This document shows, piece by piece, positions 11,879 to 24,036 of a stretch of 64,000 nt of DNA. A program made the position numbers and the translations under genes. The notes under the pieces are model-generated. The model was not told the origin of the DNA, ran no database searches, and saw only the letters and a program-made list of their open reading frames with translations. The DNA comes from Brachypodius melanocephalos (lineage: Eukaryota; Chordata; Aves; Passeriformes; Pycnonotidae), in NCBI GenBank assembly GCA_013398615.1, contig VZSR01003806.1, positions 20,808,652-20,872,651 on the forward strand. The letters run 5' to 3'. Positions within the stretch are counted from its first letter, which is position 1, and each line of letters begins with the position of its first letter.

Positions 11879-14800
11879 CATCTGTAACTTTAACACATGG
11901 TTTTGAGGTGCCAGCTTCAGTTTGCACCACCCAGAGGCAAGAGACAAGCTTGAAGTTACTCCGTAACAAACTTCCCACATTGCCCAACACCCAGTGCCAG
12001 GGAAACTAATCAGGCTAACAACTACCAATCTACAAAAAAAAAATTATTAAAAATCTATGGGCTCTGAAAAAAACATGGCAGAACACTACCAGCTTCTGAA
12101 GCATATAAAATTTATCTATTGCCAAAATGCTCTCAGTCCTTCACAAAATATAGGACAGACAAGTGGTGCCTGTGTGAAAAAAGCTCCATCTAAATGAAAA
12201 GCATCCCTATTAACTGGAATAAAGACCTTTTAAACACCAGCATTTAGCATTGACTTTTTCCCTCCAAGAAAAAAAAAACTGCCTTTCACCCTAACTGGCA
12301 ATTCCTCCCAGAAAAATTTACAATCAGTAGCACACTGGAATTCACAGCATTGCCATTAACTCTGACATCACTCCTAGCAAGAAAACATTGATTAAGACAT
12401 TTTTTTTGAGCAAGATTATTGCATACAGTGGGACAAGTGGGTGGTTTTTCTCCTGTTCCATGAGACTTCAAGTCTCCTTTGCAACATTCCAGTCTGGTGC
12501 TGTCTGAACACCCACCACCAAGGACAGGAGAAATGCAGAAACTGCCCATGCAAACCAGCAATCAAACCCGGGCAAATAACAAACAGCACATTCAAGAGCT
12601 CAAAGCCAGCTGGAAAAGAATGGAAGGCATGGAATGGCTGAGTCTTTTCCATATAGGATCAGCATCTGAAACAGCAGCAATGTCCTAAAACTGCCCTAAG
12701 GCTCCCCAACACCAAGTCCTTCGGCTGGCAGATGTAGCACTGCTTGTGGATGATTTAAAGCATTACACAGCACATTTAAAAAAAAAAATCTCTCTTTTGA
12801 TATATTTTTAAGTCATAGTTTGCTTATATAAGCACAGTAAAAGACAGGTCCTGCTATGAGGAGCTGAAGGCAAGGCAGGGGTGTCACCCACAGAGAAAGG
12901 TCTCACCTGTATCCAGGAGATGGGAAAGGGAGAGAAAAGGTGAATTTATCTACAAGGTGCACAGAAAAACTGGCAGAGCCAAGGAAAGTCTGCCAAGAGT
13001 TCTCCAGTCCTTTCCACACAAACTATTCCTCCTTCACAGTTTAGAAATTTATTACATCTGCTGTCTAGTCCTTCAAAACTCTTTCAATTTTCTTTCCATT
13101 ACTACACAAATTCAGTCAAAAAGTGGATTTACTCTGATGATCCAGTTTTTCAAGATAAGGAATTCCAGAAATTGGGGAACCAGCAGTACCCCAAAGTCTC
13201 GCTTTGCCCTCTGATAACTCAAACCTGCAGGTGCTTCTGCACACAGACCTGACTTTCTCTCAAAGGACTGAGATTTCCCTCCCAGCAGCTGGAATTGGAA
13301 AAGATGGGATGTATGAGAACAGAAAGCCAAATGTCACCTCTTAGCAAGAGAGCAACTAGAAAAAACCACACAGCAGTCATTTCATCCCTCAACCTTCTGC
13401 CAGGGAGGACAACCTTTCACACCCTACAGAGAGCGTGGGGATGGCATCACTTTTTTTGGGAATATGGCAGGAAGCTCCACTGATTTCCTTATTTTCTGGC
13501 TCTAAGGAGGATGCCAGAGCAGCTACTCTGTCTACTAATCACAGGATACTCTCAGTAGTACCCAACACTTCAGCTCCTGATTGGTTTTGTAAGAGTGATT
13601 TAAATCCAGGATTCTCTGGACAAGGCTGGTACCTCCATTTCCACACTTGTTCATACCCATTTTAATTATTCTTGGCTACCTGGTCGGACCTGCAGTATAA
13701 CAGATAGCAATAACTCAAAGCAGTGGATTATCCTACAATGAATAAATAAATACAACCCCATTTTCCTCAGGTAGATTTTCCCAACAGTGACAGGAAAACG
13801 CAAGGTTCCCCCCTCCACCTCAGCCTCTCAGAAGAAACCAAGTGCTGTCTGGTTCTAAAAGGAATTTAAGTGCATCCAAATAGTCCCTTGGCTTAGGCAG
13901 AGGAAACAATTTGCCTTTTACACTTCTTGAAAATGCTGTTTAAGATCTCTTATTGGGAAAAAGGTTACACTCCAACAACCACTCTTCAAGGAGCGCTTCC
14001 ATGTCTAAAGCAAAGCAGAGTTAACGTTGATTCATTTCAATTTCAGCCATTACCTTCAGTGTGGGAAGTCTTCCTTAGACACCTCTCAAGAGCAAATGGA
14101 GAAACAAGCTGTGAGCTCAGGGATATGGGGAAAAAAGAAGGTAAAGAGGAGGCAGTAAAGATTTTAGAGCTAAGTTGAACAAGGGTTCTGTTATTAGCAC
14201 AAAATATGATTACCTAAGCAGTTCGTGTGATACTGCAAATAATGGATGCAAGGCTGGGAAAAATCCAAACAACAGGTTTCATCTGGAGAGGGTTTTGGTG
14301 GTTTTTACACCTTCCAAAAACTCTGAAGTTTTCTCCATTACTTTGGAGGCAACACCTTTCGTCAAAGGGAAATGTCTGGGAGTTACTTTGTAGGGTAAAA
14401 TCTGAACCTTTCCAAGTAGCTGGTACTGCATGGTTATACCCAGGAATTGGTTGCACCCAGGAGTTCTGCTGATCTTCGTATCACAATTCCAGCCAGCTCA
14501 AAAATCAAGGCTTCTCGGCACTTTTACTCTTTAAAACAACTTTAAGAAAAAGAAGTATCAACATCTTAAGATGCTTAAGAGAAAAAACAGGCTCAGCTGT
14601 CCCCCAGAATCCACCCAACTTAAATCTGAATTATTCTCAGGCAAACTGTCAGCTGGAGCCGTTTGATTTTCAGTTTACACATAAAGCAGAAGTTTTAAGG
14701 CTCTGTTTCCACTGGAGTTTTTCTTAGAATTCTGGATATTGAAGCCAAGTTCACATTAGAGAGCCTCACATTAGAGTTTTAAATTCCTTAAAACAATTAC

Positions 14801-15335
14801 ACAGTTAATTTAATCAAGTCAATGTTTAAAGGAAATTAAACATAAATATTTTGATCTTCACAATAAAACTGTTAAGAGGGAAAAAAAAGAACTGTGGTCA
14901 AACAAAATCTATGGAGAAGAACAATACAAGGAAATTAATTCAACTGTGATTTTGAAGATTGCTGGTTAGTTAAAGATAATGAGGAGCTTTACTTCTCTTT
15001 TCGTATTCCAGATCTATTTTGAGATTTGGAGAAGCAGGTGGGATTTGAAAGACACATCTCCAGCTTATCACTGCAACGATCAACATCCCATGTGTGAGCT
15101 TGAGATCCAACCCCAAACCCTCTGAAGATTCTCTCTGACAAAATGTGTGGGGCTTTTTTTTTCCTGCAACTTTATATTATGCAGCAATTATTAATGGTTT
15201 TTATCTGTTCATTCTGAAGAGGCTCAGCTTGTATTTCACATTAACTGACTACAACTTCAGCAGCTGCTTCTGATTCCCAGATTCAGTGAGTGGTGGGAGG
15301 GCAGGGCAGGTATCTGTGGCTGAGGAGCTGGACAG

Positions 15336-15380
15336 ACAGCTCTGGATGAGGCAGCTCTGGATGAAGCAGCTCTGCATCAT
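15336..15380 (+). repeat. 15-bp minisatellite, three units
   Basis: The units acagctctggatgag, gcagctctggatgaa and gcagctctgcatcat lie head to tail. On the HMBOX1 strand they translate as three QSC-type repeats within the open read-through frame downstream of the 15551-15661 exon. Confidence 0.9.
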
Positions 15381-15550
15381 CTGTTGCAGAGCAAAAAGCA
15401 GATTTGTTCCCACCCTCCTAAAAATTAACCTGGTCAGAGGGAGAACCTCTGGAGTAGCCCAGACCAAGATGTGAATTATCAGTGCAAATAAACAAAAGGC
15501 TTCCATTCCGTAAATAAACAGCAGGAGATGTTTAGGCTGCATCTGTTTAC

Positions 15551-15661
15551 CAGGATTTGTCTTCTCAAGCTGGTACCATCTGTAAAATGCCCTTTTCTTC
15601 TGTTCACTCAGGTCTGAGCCCTGCTGCAACAGCCAATGGGAGATCCGGCTCTGGCTGATAC
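15551..15661 (-). CDS. HMBOX1: HMBOX1 coding exon (second half of POU-specific domain)
   Basis: This 111 bp exon encodes ISQSRISHWLLQQGSDLSEQ followed by KKRAFYRWYQLEKTNP. It contains the DNA-recognition portion of the atypical POU-specific domain (SQSRISHWL helix) and its C-terminal helix (KKRAFYRWYQLE). The acceptor is excellent (tgttttttcacag before GTATCAG). The donor is CCTG before gtaaaca, a reasonable match. The incoming G plus GT gives Gly185, and the outgoing G is completed by GG in the 8132-8285 exon to give Gly222. The frame stays open for 99 codons past the donor (to a TAG at 15249-15251), which is noted separately as an oddity. Confidence 0.97.
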
Positions 15662-15969
15662 CTGTGAAAAAACAGAACAGAACAAAAAAAGAGAGGAAGT
15701 GAAAAGTTCTTCTCTACCAAACACCTCAAAGTGGTTTATCTACTGATAAAAGGTGGTGTCTTACAAAGCCCAGGAACTTGTGATGCTTCAATTCCAGAAA
15801 AAGCAGAGTTGAAGCTTCCCTGCTCCATTTCAAACTGCCTGAATTTCTCCCTGGGGTTATGTTCAACCTTACTCAAGGAACACTCTGGAATCTGCATAAT
15901 CAGCCCAGAAGCAAAGAGGGAAAAAACTAGGAAGCCAAAGCTATCACAGACTTGAATTGTCCACACCTT

Positions 15970-16060
15970 CCCTGATTCCTAAACTTCATCTGTGAAATGG
16001 GAACAAGTCCCTTCCCCATTATTATATATAAATAATGATCGTTAGGAAATCCTTATCATT
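15970..16060 (-). repeat. MIR-like ancient SINE remnant
   Basis: The piece cctaaacttcatctgtgaaa tgggaacaagtccc resembles the reverse-complement MIR core, followed by the usual AT-rich run (attattatatataaataatg). Short and diverged. Confidence 0.4.
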
Positions 16061-17782
16061 CAATGCTTGAATAAGAAGGGAGATAAACACAGAAAACAGT
16101 TTATGTGATATAGATCACATCAGCCCAGAAATGGAGCAAACCAACTGTCAGCAGCTCTAACAATGGCCAGAAAACAACGCAGAAAGAGCAGCTGCCTGTC
16201 AGCAAAGCAGGAGCCAAACTCGAGGTACCCAGGCAGGATGAGGATCAAAACACTGCTGTTTTTAAAGCAAGAGTTCTAAGAAAACAGTAAAACGGGGAAA
16301 AAATTACTGGAAGTTAACACAGTTATTTCCAAAGCGTGACAGGGAACGAAGGATCAATGCAGGAAGGGCAAAAGGTGATCAGCAGAGGAACTAAATAAAA
16401 CAAGAGGTTTAGCAGTGCATGAAAAGGTCAACAATAGGTTCATTTGAAAATTTTTTAAAAATGCAGTTTGCTGAGTAACTGAAGCACTACTTCAGAACTC
16501 CCTGGGCCTTCCACAAGGCCCTTCAGCCATCAGAACAGGTTAACGAAATCCAAACTCTCCCGAGAAGTGAAGTTTTAGGAGGTGCTCCAAGTACCAATAT
16601 ATTGCCAACACCACCTGTGCCACCACCTGCTTGGTGATATCACCCAGGCAGGTAGAGGCTGGTTGGCACACAGAACCCAAACTACCTGCCCCCTCTAGAG
16701 ATGCATCAAGGTTTTATATGCTCTCATAATCATATTTAACTCATGAAAAACAGCTCCCTGTAGTTTTACCACTTCTAATTTGGGGGTTTATTGTGCTTTT
16801 TTTTGTGTGAGTTGAAGGTAGTTAACTTCAGAATGTCTCAACTTGACTCTCAGGTATCATATTCAGGTGGGTTTACACCAACCAGATTTTTAAAATCACT
16901 GGGTTTGTACTCTTAATTGTTCTTCCTCCAACAGAATTCTGGAGGCTACGAAGTTTTAATTGTCCTAGGGGAAAGGGATGGGTGTGTTTTGTTTCAGATA
17001 CAGCAGCTCACTGCTGTTCAGCAGAGCTGTGCCCACAAAACAGACCCTGAACCCACTCCCAGAGATTGCCTTGCCCTCAACTGAGAGTTCAGGAACAGCT
17101 GGGGCAGCCAAGAGCTGCCTACCCCCCCAGGGCCCACGGTGGGATCTAAAACTGAGTTTATACTACTGGGGAAGTGGAATTATTCAACCAAACACAACCC
17201 TCAGACCCTGCCAAGTTTACATCAAGTAACTGTGGAAGCACACAAGTTAATACCAAAAGAAGGCAGTGTAAGCTGATAACACTCTCTGGCCCAAAACAAG
17301 GCTCCAGCCCAGTTGAAATCCTGCCATCTGCATGCCTGGTCACCAGTGGAAAGTTCAACTTTTGAAAATTTGCAGCTCTTGACCCATTATGATTTATAAA
17401 AGCCATTTCTTGTCCTGGGCTGCGGGACACAAAGGTTTGTGTCTCGCTGCTTTTGGCTGCCCTGCTCCCATTAATTAATCACTGGGTAACAGCTCCAGTC
17501 ATTTACTTGTTTACTACAGTCCACTTACACTTATTGCAGTGAATTAGTGTGTGTCGAGTGTTTGGATAACAACCTAAGATACAAACACAAAGCACTGGTA
17601 GATAAAAATTACAAATAGAGGTTAAATGCCTGCCATGAGTGGAAAATCCGAATTCTACTCAAGAGGCTGCCCGACACTGTCACACGTGGCACAGATGTCA
17701 CCACTCCAGACAATGTCCTCAAGGGCAAGGCACAGCAGCAGGAGCCAAAAAAACTCAAGCTGGATCTTGCCATGTCCACTTT

Positions 17783-18000
17783 CACGGAATCACAGAAAAA
17801 TCTGAGTTGGAAAGACCTTTAAAGGTCATCTAGTGCAAGACCCCCTGCAGTGAGCTGGGACATCTTCTACTGGGTCACAATGTTCATTCAGAGCCCTGCC
17901 CAACCTGACCTTGAATATTTCCAGGGATGGGGCAAACACCAAGTTCCTCACCAACCCGTGCCATTGTCATTATAAAAAGCTTCTTTCCACCAATGATGCA
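17783..18000 (-). repeat. Older CR1 LINE, 3' fragment
   Basis: It begins cacggaatcacagaaaaatc and gagttggaaagacctttaaa, then aacctgaccttgaatatttc cagggatgggg. This is an older CR1 subfamily than the copies with ggtttgggttggaagggacc. Its right boundary fades after 18000. Confidence 0.85.
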
Positions 18001-18293
18001 CTAGTCCCAATGTCCTGAACTGCCTCAAAGTTCTCCCAAACAGAGCTGGACCTGTGCTGGGATCCTTTTGTGGCTGTCATTAAGCCACAGTAGCTGAGCC
18101 TCTGACTTTCTGTGAGTCCTCACAGCTCACAAAGCTGCTTCTGCAAAATGTTTTTAAGGCATAAAATTTATCAGTACCGCAGCAAGGTTTAGAGGCCCCA
18201 AAACCACATCCCAACAGCTTGACCAACCCCAAGGTCACGTGCAAAGTCTTTCAGAAGAACTCATCCAGGATCTCCCAGATCCCACTGGGGAAG

Positions 18294-18349
18294 ATCCAAA
18301 CCCATCCTTAACTCCTGTGGGATTCCAATCCATCCTTAACTCCTTTCAA
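18294..18349 (+). repeat. Imperfect tandem duplication of about 27 bp
   Basis: The segment ccatccttaactcct occurs twice, 27 bases apart, with similar flanks (gatccaaac- and gattccaat-). A simple replication-slippage duplication is the likely origin. Confidence 0.8.
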
Positions 18350-21300
18350 TGGAAAAAACAAACCCCTCACGTTGTCATGTCAGAGTTTCTTGCATCTCAA
18401 GTGGGTTTCACACAGTTGACTCACAGGACAGTGGCCACCAGGACTCTCCTGTCACGTTGTCTCTAATCACACTCTGCTTCAGGGAATTGCTCTGGCAGGA
18501 AAAAAAAAGAAATCATCCTGCTGCCAGAAGCAATTAATGAAATAACTTCTCCAGAGCAGTGAAAATCCAGCTGTGCTGAGGAAATTCACTCTCCAAGTGA
18601 AGCAGGGAGCTCAAGGAGGGCTGTGGTGCTCCAGGCTCAGCATCAGCAGGGCCAAAACACACCTGGTTATGGACACCAGCAGCTTTCTCACAGAAAACAC
18701 TGAAGGAAAGTGGTATCCACAAAGGATTATTGCAGTTCAGATGCTGTCTGCTTGTGTCACACTCACTCTTTCCCACAGCAGGTCACACTTCCCAGTGATA
18801 AAAAAAACCAGTCTGTGCTCACCACCCTGGCCAGCCCTACTGTCTCCTACACAACTTATTCAAGGAGAGAGCTTGCCTTCCAAATACATAAAATAAATGG
18901 CAAAATACATCATCGAGAGAAGGCCACTGCTATGTGCAGCTCAAATCTGCTCGTAACCCTCAACTCTGCCATTCATCAAGTCTTTGGGAACTGGTTTTCA
19001 CCTTCACAGATAGATTTGTTCAGCAGCTCTGCTTTGCATTTCTTTAATGTTGCTTTCAGGAGAGGTTTTCAGAAGCACCTGGAATACGTCAGAGCCGGAG
19101 AAGAAAGTAACTGCCTGTGTTTTAATTCTCCACTTTGTAAGCAAAGTCCCAGATTCAGAGAACAAGTGCTTGCAAAGGACATCTATCAATTTAAGAGATT
19201 AGCAAGCTTGTTTACAGGAAACCTGCAAAGATCAAAATCATAGAAAAACAAATCTCTGCGTTGTCATGAGTATTAAAAAAAAAAAAAAAAGGAAGGAAAA
19301 AGTTTCTCAAAATGCAGTTTCATGCCATTTGAGATGATCAGTAATTCCGGAATTTTCTGAATCCTCTTCACAATGGAACTAGTTAAGTTTTCCTGTGTAT
19401 TGGCATCTGCTCAGCATCCCTGTGTGTGGGTTCCAAACCTGTGGGGATTTTATTTGTTCCAGCAGTGCTCCAAGGCTGCCCTCCACTGCACATGTGTTTA
19501 GCATAATCTAAAGCCAAGTCCTGGAGATCTCCTATCAATTAAGGCACAGACAGGAGGACAGGGCTGGGTTGTACAAGCTGAATAATTGGGAAGGGTACCA
19601 GAACTGCACCCTGGAAAGCTTTATGTGTATTTAAAAACAACCCAATAAAATAACTTCTGCATTTTCCTGTTGATGAGTTTGGGGTTTTTTAAAATGGTGG
19701 CTTGGGTTTTATGTTTTTAAGAACTGAGAAAACTGAATTGACATTTCTGCTCTGTAACCTCAGGAAAATAAAGGTGTTTTTTCGCATTCCTTCACTCCCT
19801 ATGTGTAAAAACCAGGAAAGGTAATATTTCCAAACCTTGCAGAGGCATCATCCATCAAACCACTTTAGCCCATCTGCAGAGGGCTCATCCCTGTGCTCTC
19901 CTCCCTCTCTCCTGTACTGTAGAACAGAAAGACACCAGTTCCTGAAAACATTTCCCCACCCTCCCTCTAACTTTGGAAGCTCAGACAGCATCTCTGAGAG
20001 AGGTTTACATTTCTCTCTCCATCCTTTGCCTTCTGACCACAACCTGGTGCCCAAGTACAATTCTCGTGGCAATTTAAGCAAATTGCAACACACGACTTCA
20101 AATTAGATTTGATAAAAATTTGGCAGCTCACCTGCCCCACGTGGAGCTGAACCCCCAGCCCTGAGCAGCCTGCAGCGATGCTAAAAGGAGCTCCAAACAC
20201 CAGGATAGGAAATTCCGCAGGAACTATTATTAGCTCCTGTTTATACTGTCATTTTTCTTATCAGTAGGAGATTATTTATACAGAGCCCAACCCAAGTGCT
20301 TCTTGTTTATCTTATTACAGACACCATTAAAAAAGTTTCTATAAAAAGCAGCTCCTGTTTTTAGGACCAGCACTAGTAAGTGTTATGCTAAGTTTTTGCT
20401 TCTTATCAATCATCCCTTTATTTTCAAGTCACTTTTTAATACCCTGTTACTATTTTCCAACCTGCCCTGTCCTCTCCATACACCAGGCAGCCCTGTAGAA
20501 GGTCTTCCAGCTTTAATTCTTCCTGTCAGATGCATTATCTAAATGACTTTATAAGTTTTTGGTAATTTTATAAGGATTAAAAGAGCCTCAACACTTTTCT
20601 ACTGCAACACCTGAATTTAACCTTCAGCTCTGTGTTCCCCTCTCCTGCATCCTCCCTCTCTATCACTTGCCTTGTGCTACAGCAGGAAAAACAAGAGGAA
20701 AAGCTGTTTACTGATGCAGAGCTGCTCTGTAGGACTACGGTTTCTCTAAGTGCTTTGCAATATTAGAATTAAGATGGGGAAAAAGGAGAAATGTGTTTCT
20801 GAATTAAAGTGTAGTTTGAAGAATTAGCAAAATAAGGTAAAAAGGAGGTTTTGAGGGGTCACAGCTGTAGTAGAGGTTTCTGCACCAAGGACAGAACGTG
20901 GCAAGTTACAGAATGGGGATAAATAAAGTCTTGAGGACTGGGGAAACAGAGAATTGGTAGAGTTTGAAAGGAAAAGTTGCCAGCAGAGGTAGCCAAGCCA
21001 CTCTCCTGGACAGAACCAGCCATAAATTTTTCATTTCTTTCTTGCCTCTTCCCAGGGCAGAAGGGATGAAGACGAAAAGCTAATTTTTCTATTTTCCTCT
21101 TGTACAAGTGACTTTTTACAGAAAATCTTTACCAGTAAGGCTAAGGCTGTAAATCCTGAACTGATGCCATTTGGGATCATACTCTACAAAGCCTCTGCCT
21201 ATACAAACTGGTTTTTCACTGAACCAGAAGTGGTTTCCAGACATTCCTTGGGAGTCTCTCCCCCAGCTGAAAAGGATGTGGGAGGCATCTGAAGAATACT

Positions 21301-22399
21301 CCAAGTCATCCAGCGCTCATCAGGGCCTGATGAGACAGCTCTGGAAGGGAGAGCCCTGGGACGCTCTGCTCCGGATCCCTGTCCCGAGCTATTTCAGTCA
21401 CTCCTCACCACTCCCTGCTTTTGAGAGGAAGCTGATGTTTCTCCCTGCTAGAGCTGAGCACACTCTTTAAGCTGGTCCTTCCAAACATCTCTGAGATTTA
21501 CCATTTCTCTCAGGTAAGCCATTACTACGCACTTAAGACTGGCACGTTAGGTGCTTACACAAGGCCAGGGGTTTATTTAAAATGAATCAGCTCCTACCAA
21601 GCACAGGGAGGATGACAGAGATGCAAAGATGTACTGATTTTCTATGTATTTGGCTTGACAACAAGATAATACCACAGTGCCTTCAGCTCAGCCTTCATTC
21701 TGTCCCACTGACACCCTGCAGCATTTCTCTTGTCCCTCTTTGAGCACACCATGGATCCCCCTCGTGTTAAGCCAGAGGGTTGAGTGGGAAGGGTGTGAAA
21801 TTCAGTCAGCCACATCTGAAATTGATGGTTGGTGTCATTTACTCACAGGAGGAAACAATGAGAGCTCCCAAAGGCTAAATGCCAACTCAACGCCTACTGA
21901 AATCCAAGAGAACAGGCTCAGGATGGAAGGAGGGAGAAGATCAGGTGTGAAGAAACTGGTCTTGCAGGGTTATCAAACACATGCACCAAGACACTCAGTT
22001 AATTATAATCAGATCCATTCCTTTCACTGATACAGACTTGGATCTGGGGTAGTAATTCTGATTGAATGGCCCCACCGGTGGCAGTCCCACTGACAAAAGA
22101 AAAAAGCTGGCTCCTTTTGCAAAGACTTCTTTTGTGCAGTTTTCCTCTCTTTGCACTACTTCTCCTGCAGGGGAAGCCAGCCTGACTTGCTGGGTGCTAT
22201 ATAGAGGTTAGTTCAGAGATGAGTTTTTCCAGGACTATATTCAGGCAAGGAATGAACAAAAGCAGGAGAATGACCCATTAACTACCAAAATTTTGGAGTT
22301 CAGGTACAATTTAAGCAACTCAACTCATACATAAATTTTTGAAGTACTAGTGCTAACATCTGGTAAGGCCAATAACATCCCTTACATTTACACAAATTG

Positions 22400-22510
22400 T
22401 CAGTCTCATGATTTTCCAGATGAAACTGAGACCAGGGAAGGACAAGTCATTTTACCCAGAATCATAGAAGAGTTGGAAACATGGAAGGAATTCCTGGCTC
22501 TGTGGCTCAA
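22400..22510 (+). repeat. MIR-like ancient SINE remnant
   Basis: The segment ttttccagatgaaactgaga ccagggaaggacaagtcatt follows the forward MIR core pattern (ttttacagatgaggaaactg). A later gaattcctggctc also fits the MIR 3' region. Confidence 0.5.
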
Positions 22511-22784
22511 GCACCAGTTTGTGCTTGCCCACCTCAACTGCTGCCATGTCTGCAAACCCACAGCTCCCAGACAGGTGGGTTCCTATGACATTTCAAATCC
22601 TGGAAATATCATAAAAGAACAACTTCCCTACTACTGCTTTGGCATTCCCAGACATCAGGGAATCTTAAGAATCATCTATTTCAAGATCTTTATCCAAGCT
22701 TGGGTTAAAAAGTTAACAAATCTTAGGGGTGTAACATGAGATTGAACTTTCTGAATTTTATCATCAAGTCTTCATCCTAAAAGA

Positions 22785-23200
22785 AGGGCTGGAGTGAATC
22801 CAGGAAAGGGAACGGAGCTGGGGAAGGGGTCGGAGCACCAGGAGCAGCTGAGGGAGCTGGGAAAGGGGCTCAGCCTGGAGAAAAGGAGGCTCAGGAGGGA
22901 CCTTCTGGCTCTGCACAACTCCCTGACAGGGAACAACAGACAAGATGAGAGGAAGTGGCCTCAAGCTGTGCCAGGGCAGGTTCAGGTTGGATATTGGGAA
23001 CAATTCCTGCCTGGAAAGGGCTGTCCATCCCTGGTACAGCTGCACAGAGCAGGGGTGGAGTCCCTATCCCTGGAGGGATTTAAAAGCCATGTGGATGTGG
23101 CACTTAGGGACAGGATCTGTGGTGGCCTTGGCAGTGCTGGGAGAGTGGTCAGACTCAATGCTCTTAGAGGGCTTTTCCAACCAAAATGATCCTGAGGCTG
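22785..23200 (+). repeat. CR1 LINE, 3' fragment
   Basis: Forward CR1 signatures: gcagctgagggagctgggaa, ggggctcagcctggagaaaa ggaggctcaggagggac, caggttcaggttggatattg, then ctggagggatttaaaagcc. It ends near gcttttccaaccaaaatgat. The frames at 22764-23425 are repeat translations on both strands. Confidence 0.94.
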
Positions 23201-23730
23201 TTCCAGACAACGCCTGTGTGCCTGGAAGGGAGAAATAATAACACCCCACCCCAAGCAGGAGCAACAGGACTTTGTTATCCTCTCTGTAAAGCTCTGGGAA
23301 CGCAGCCAGGGAAGAAGTGGCACCACTGCAGTGAGTTCACCTGTCTGGATGTGAGAGAAGGCCCAGGGCACAGGGCACCCAGAACCTCTGCTCCTTCCAG
23401 GTAAAACCTGAGCTGGTCTGGTCATCCCTCAACCTCCCTTTGGATTTTCATTAATTGTGACTCAAAGGATGGATAAAACTCCCAACTTTCATCCTCCAAC
23501 TCCTGGCTGCAGTGGTACCAGCTATAGCTGTGTCCCTTGACAATTCATATACTTTTTAATATATAAATACACATTATCTTTCTCTCTCCATACCCAGAGA
23601 TGCAGATATGAATCTATTTGCCGCACTCAACAACAGTTTAGGAATTAAGGAAAACCGTTTTCATTTTAAGATAAGAACTTCAGGCTTTATTATAATGCTG
23701 TAAAATAAAATCTGCCAGCACAAGCCACAG

Positions 23731-23754
23731 GAAAAAGAAAAAAAAAAAAAAAAA
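23731..23754. repeat. Poly-A tract
   Basis: An A-run interrupted once by G, about 200 bases downstream, in transcript sense, of the 23951-24036 HMBOX1 exon. No adjacent gene copy with an intronless structure was recognised, so it is not treated as a processed-pseudogene tail. Confidence 0.85.
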
Positions 23755-23950
23755 GTGATTCACTGGGGAAGTTCCATGATGTGCAGGACAATGGGTCTTA
23801 AATCAAAGGCATACATTATCATGACTAAGCTGACAGATCTGCACTGCAATGCAGAAAGCCAAGTGATATTCCAACATCTGCACCGTGCTCAGACAGGCAG
23901 TTCAGACACAGAGATTCCCAAAATGAGGAAAGGACTCCCCGAGCTCTTAC

Positions 23951-24036
23951 CTGTTACCTGTGCAACAACTGCTTGGGAAATTCTCCGGTTGGCGAGGAAG
24001 GCTTTGATTTCCTCCTTTATCACGCTGCTGTCCCTC
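23951..24036 (-). CDS. HMBOX1: HMBOX1 coding exon (first half of atypical POU-specific domain)
   Basis: This 86 bp exon encodes RDSSVIKEEIKAFLANRRIS and then QAVVAQVT. These are helices of the atypical POU-specific domain that HMBOX1 shares with HNF1 proteins. On the minus strand the acceptor is ttttggtag before GAGGGAC and the donor is ACAG before gtaagag. The leading G completes an Arg codon begun by AG at the end of the 26117-26596 exon, giving the expected LMRRDSS. The final G starts the Gly codon completed in the next exon. Phase and residue order agree exactly with the known protein, counted as residues 156-184 from the Met at 26583. The open frame extending right of the exon (to about 24095) is intron, because it crosses the acceptor. 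Confidence 0.97.

Larger units (their letters stand above)
8286..15550 (-). other. HMBOX1: HMBOX1 intron between exons 15551-15661 and 8132-8285
   Basis: This 7.3 kb intron is bounded by a gtaaaca donor at its right end and a ttgtccttag acceptor at its left end. Contents recognised are A-rich runs at 8357-8437, one CR1 fragment (10390-10715), a perfect 11-bp hairpin (11853-11878) and a 15-bp tandem repeat (15336-15380). I see nothing identifiable in 8440-10390, 10715-11850 or 11880-15330 beyond AT-rich unique sequence. Confidence 0.85.
15662..23950 (-). other. HMBOX1: HMBOX1 intron between exons 23951-24036 and 15551-15661
   Basis: This is an 8.3 kb intron with a gtaagag donor and a tgttttttcacag acceptor. 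It holds MIR-like remnants (about 15970-16060 and 22400-22510), an old CR1 piece at 17783-18000, a 27-bp imperfect tandem duplication near 18294-18349, a CR1 at 22785-23200 and a poly-A tract at 23731-23754. The remaining stretches, including 18350-22340, show nothing recognisable. The 177-codon plus-strand frame at 18710-19243 has no recognisable motif. Confidence 0.85.

Noticed and set aside
16104..16120. Near-palindrome atgtgat-ata-gatcacat resembling a bacterial CRP site
   Set aside because: The sequence is clearly vertebrate, so a bacterial operator has no meaning here. Short AT-rich palindromes are expected by chance.
18710..19243. 177-codon plus-strand open frame
   Set aside because: No known motif, no splice or promoter context, and compositional bias like the surrounding intron. 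Judged a chance frame in HMBOX1 intron.
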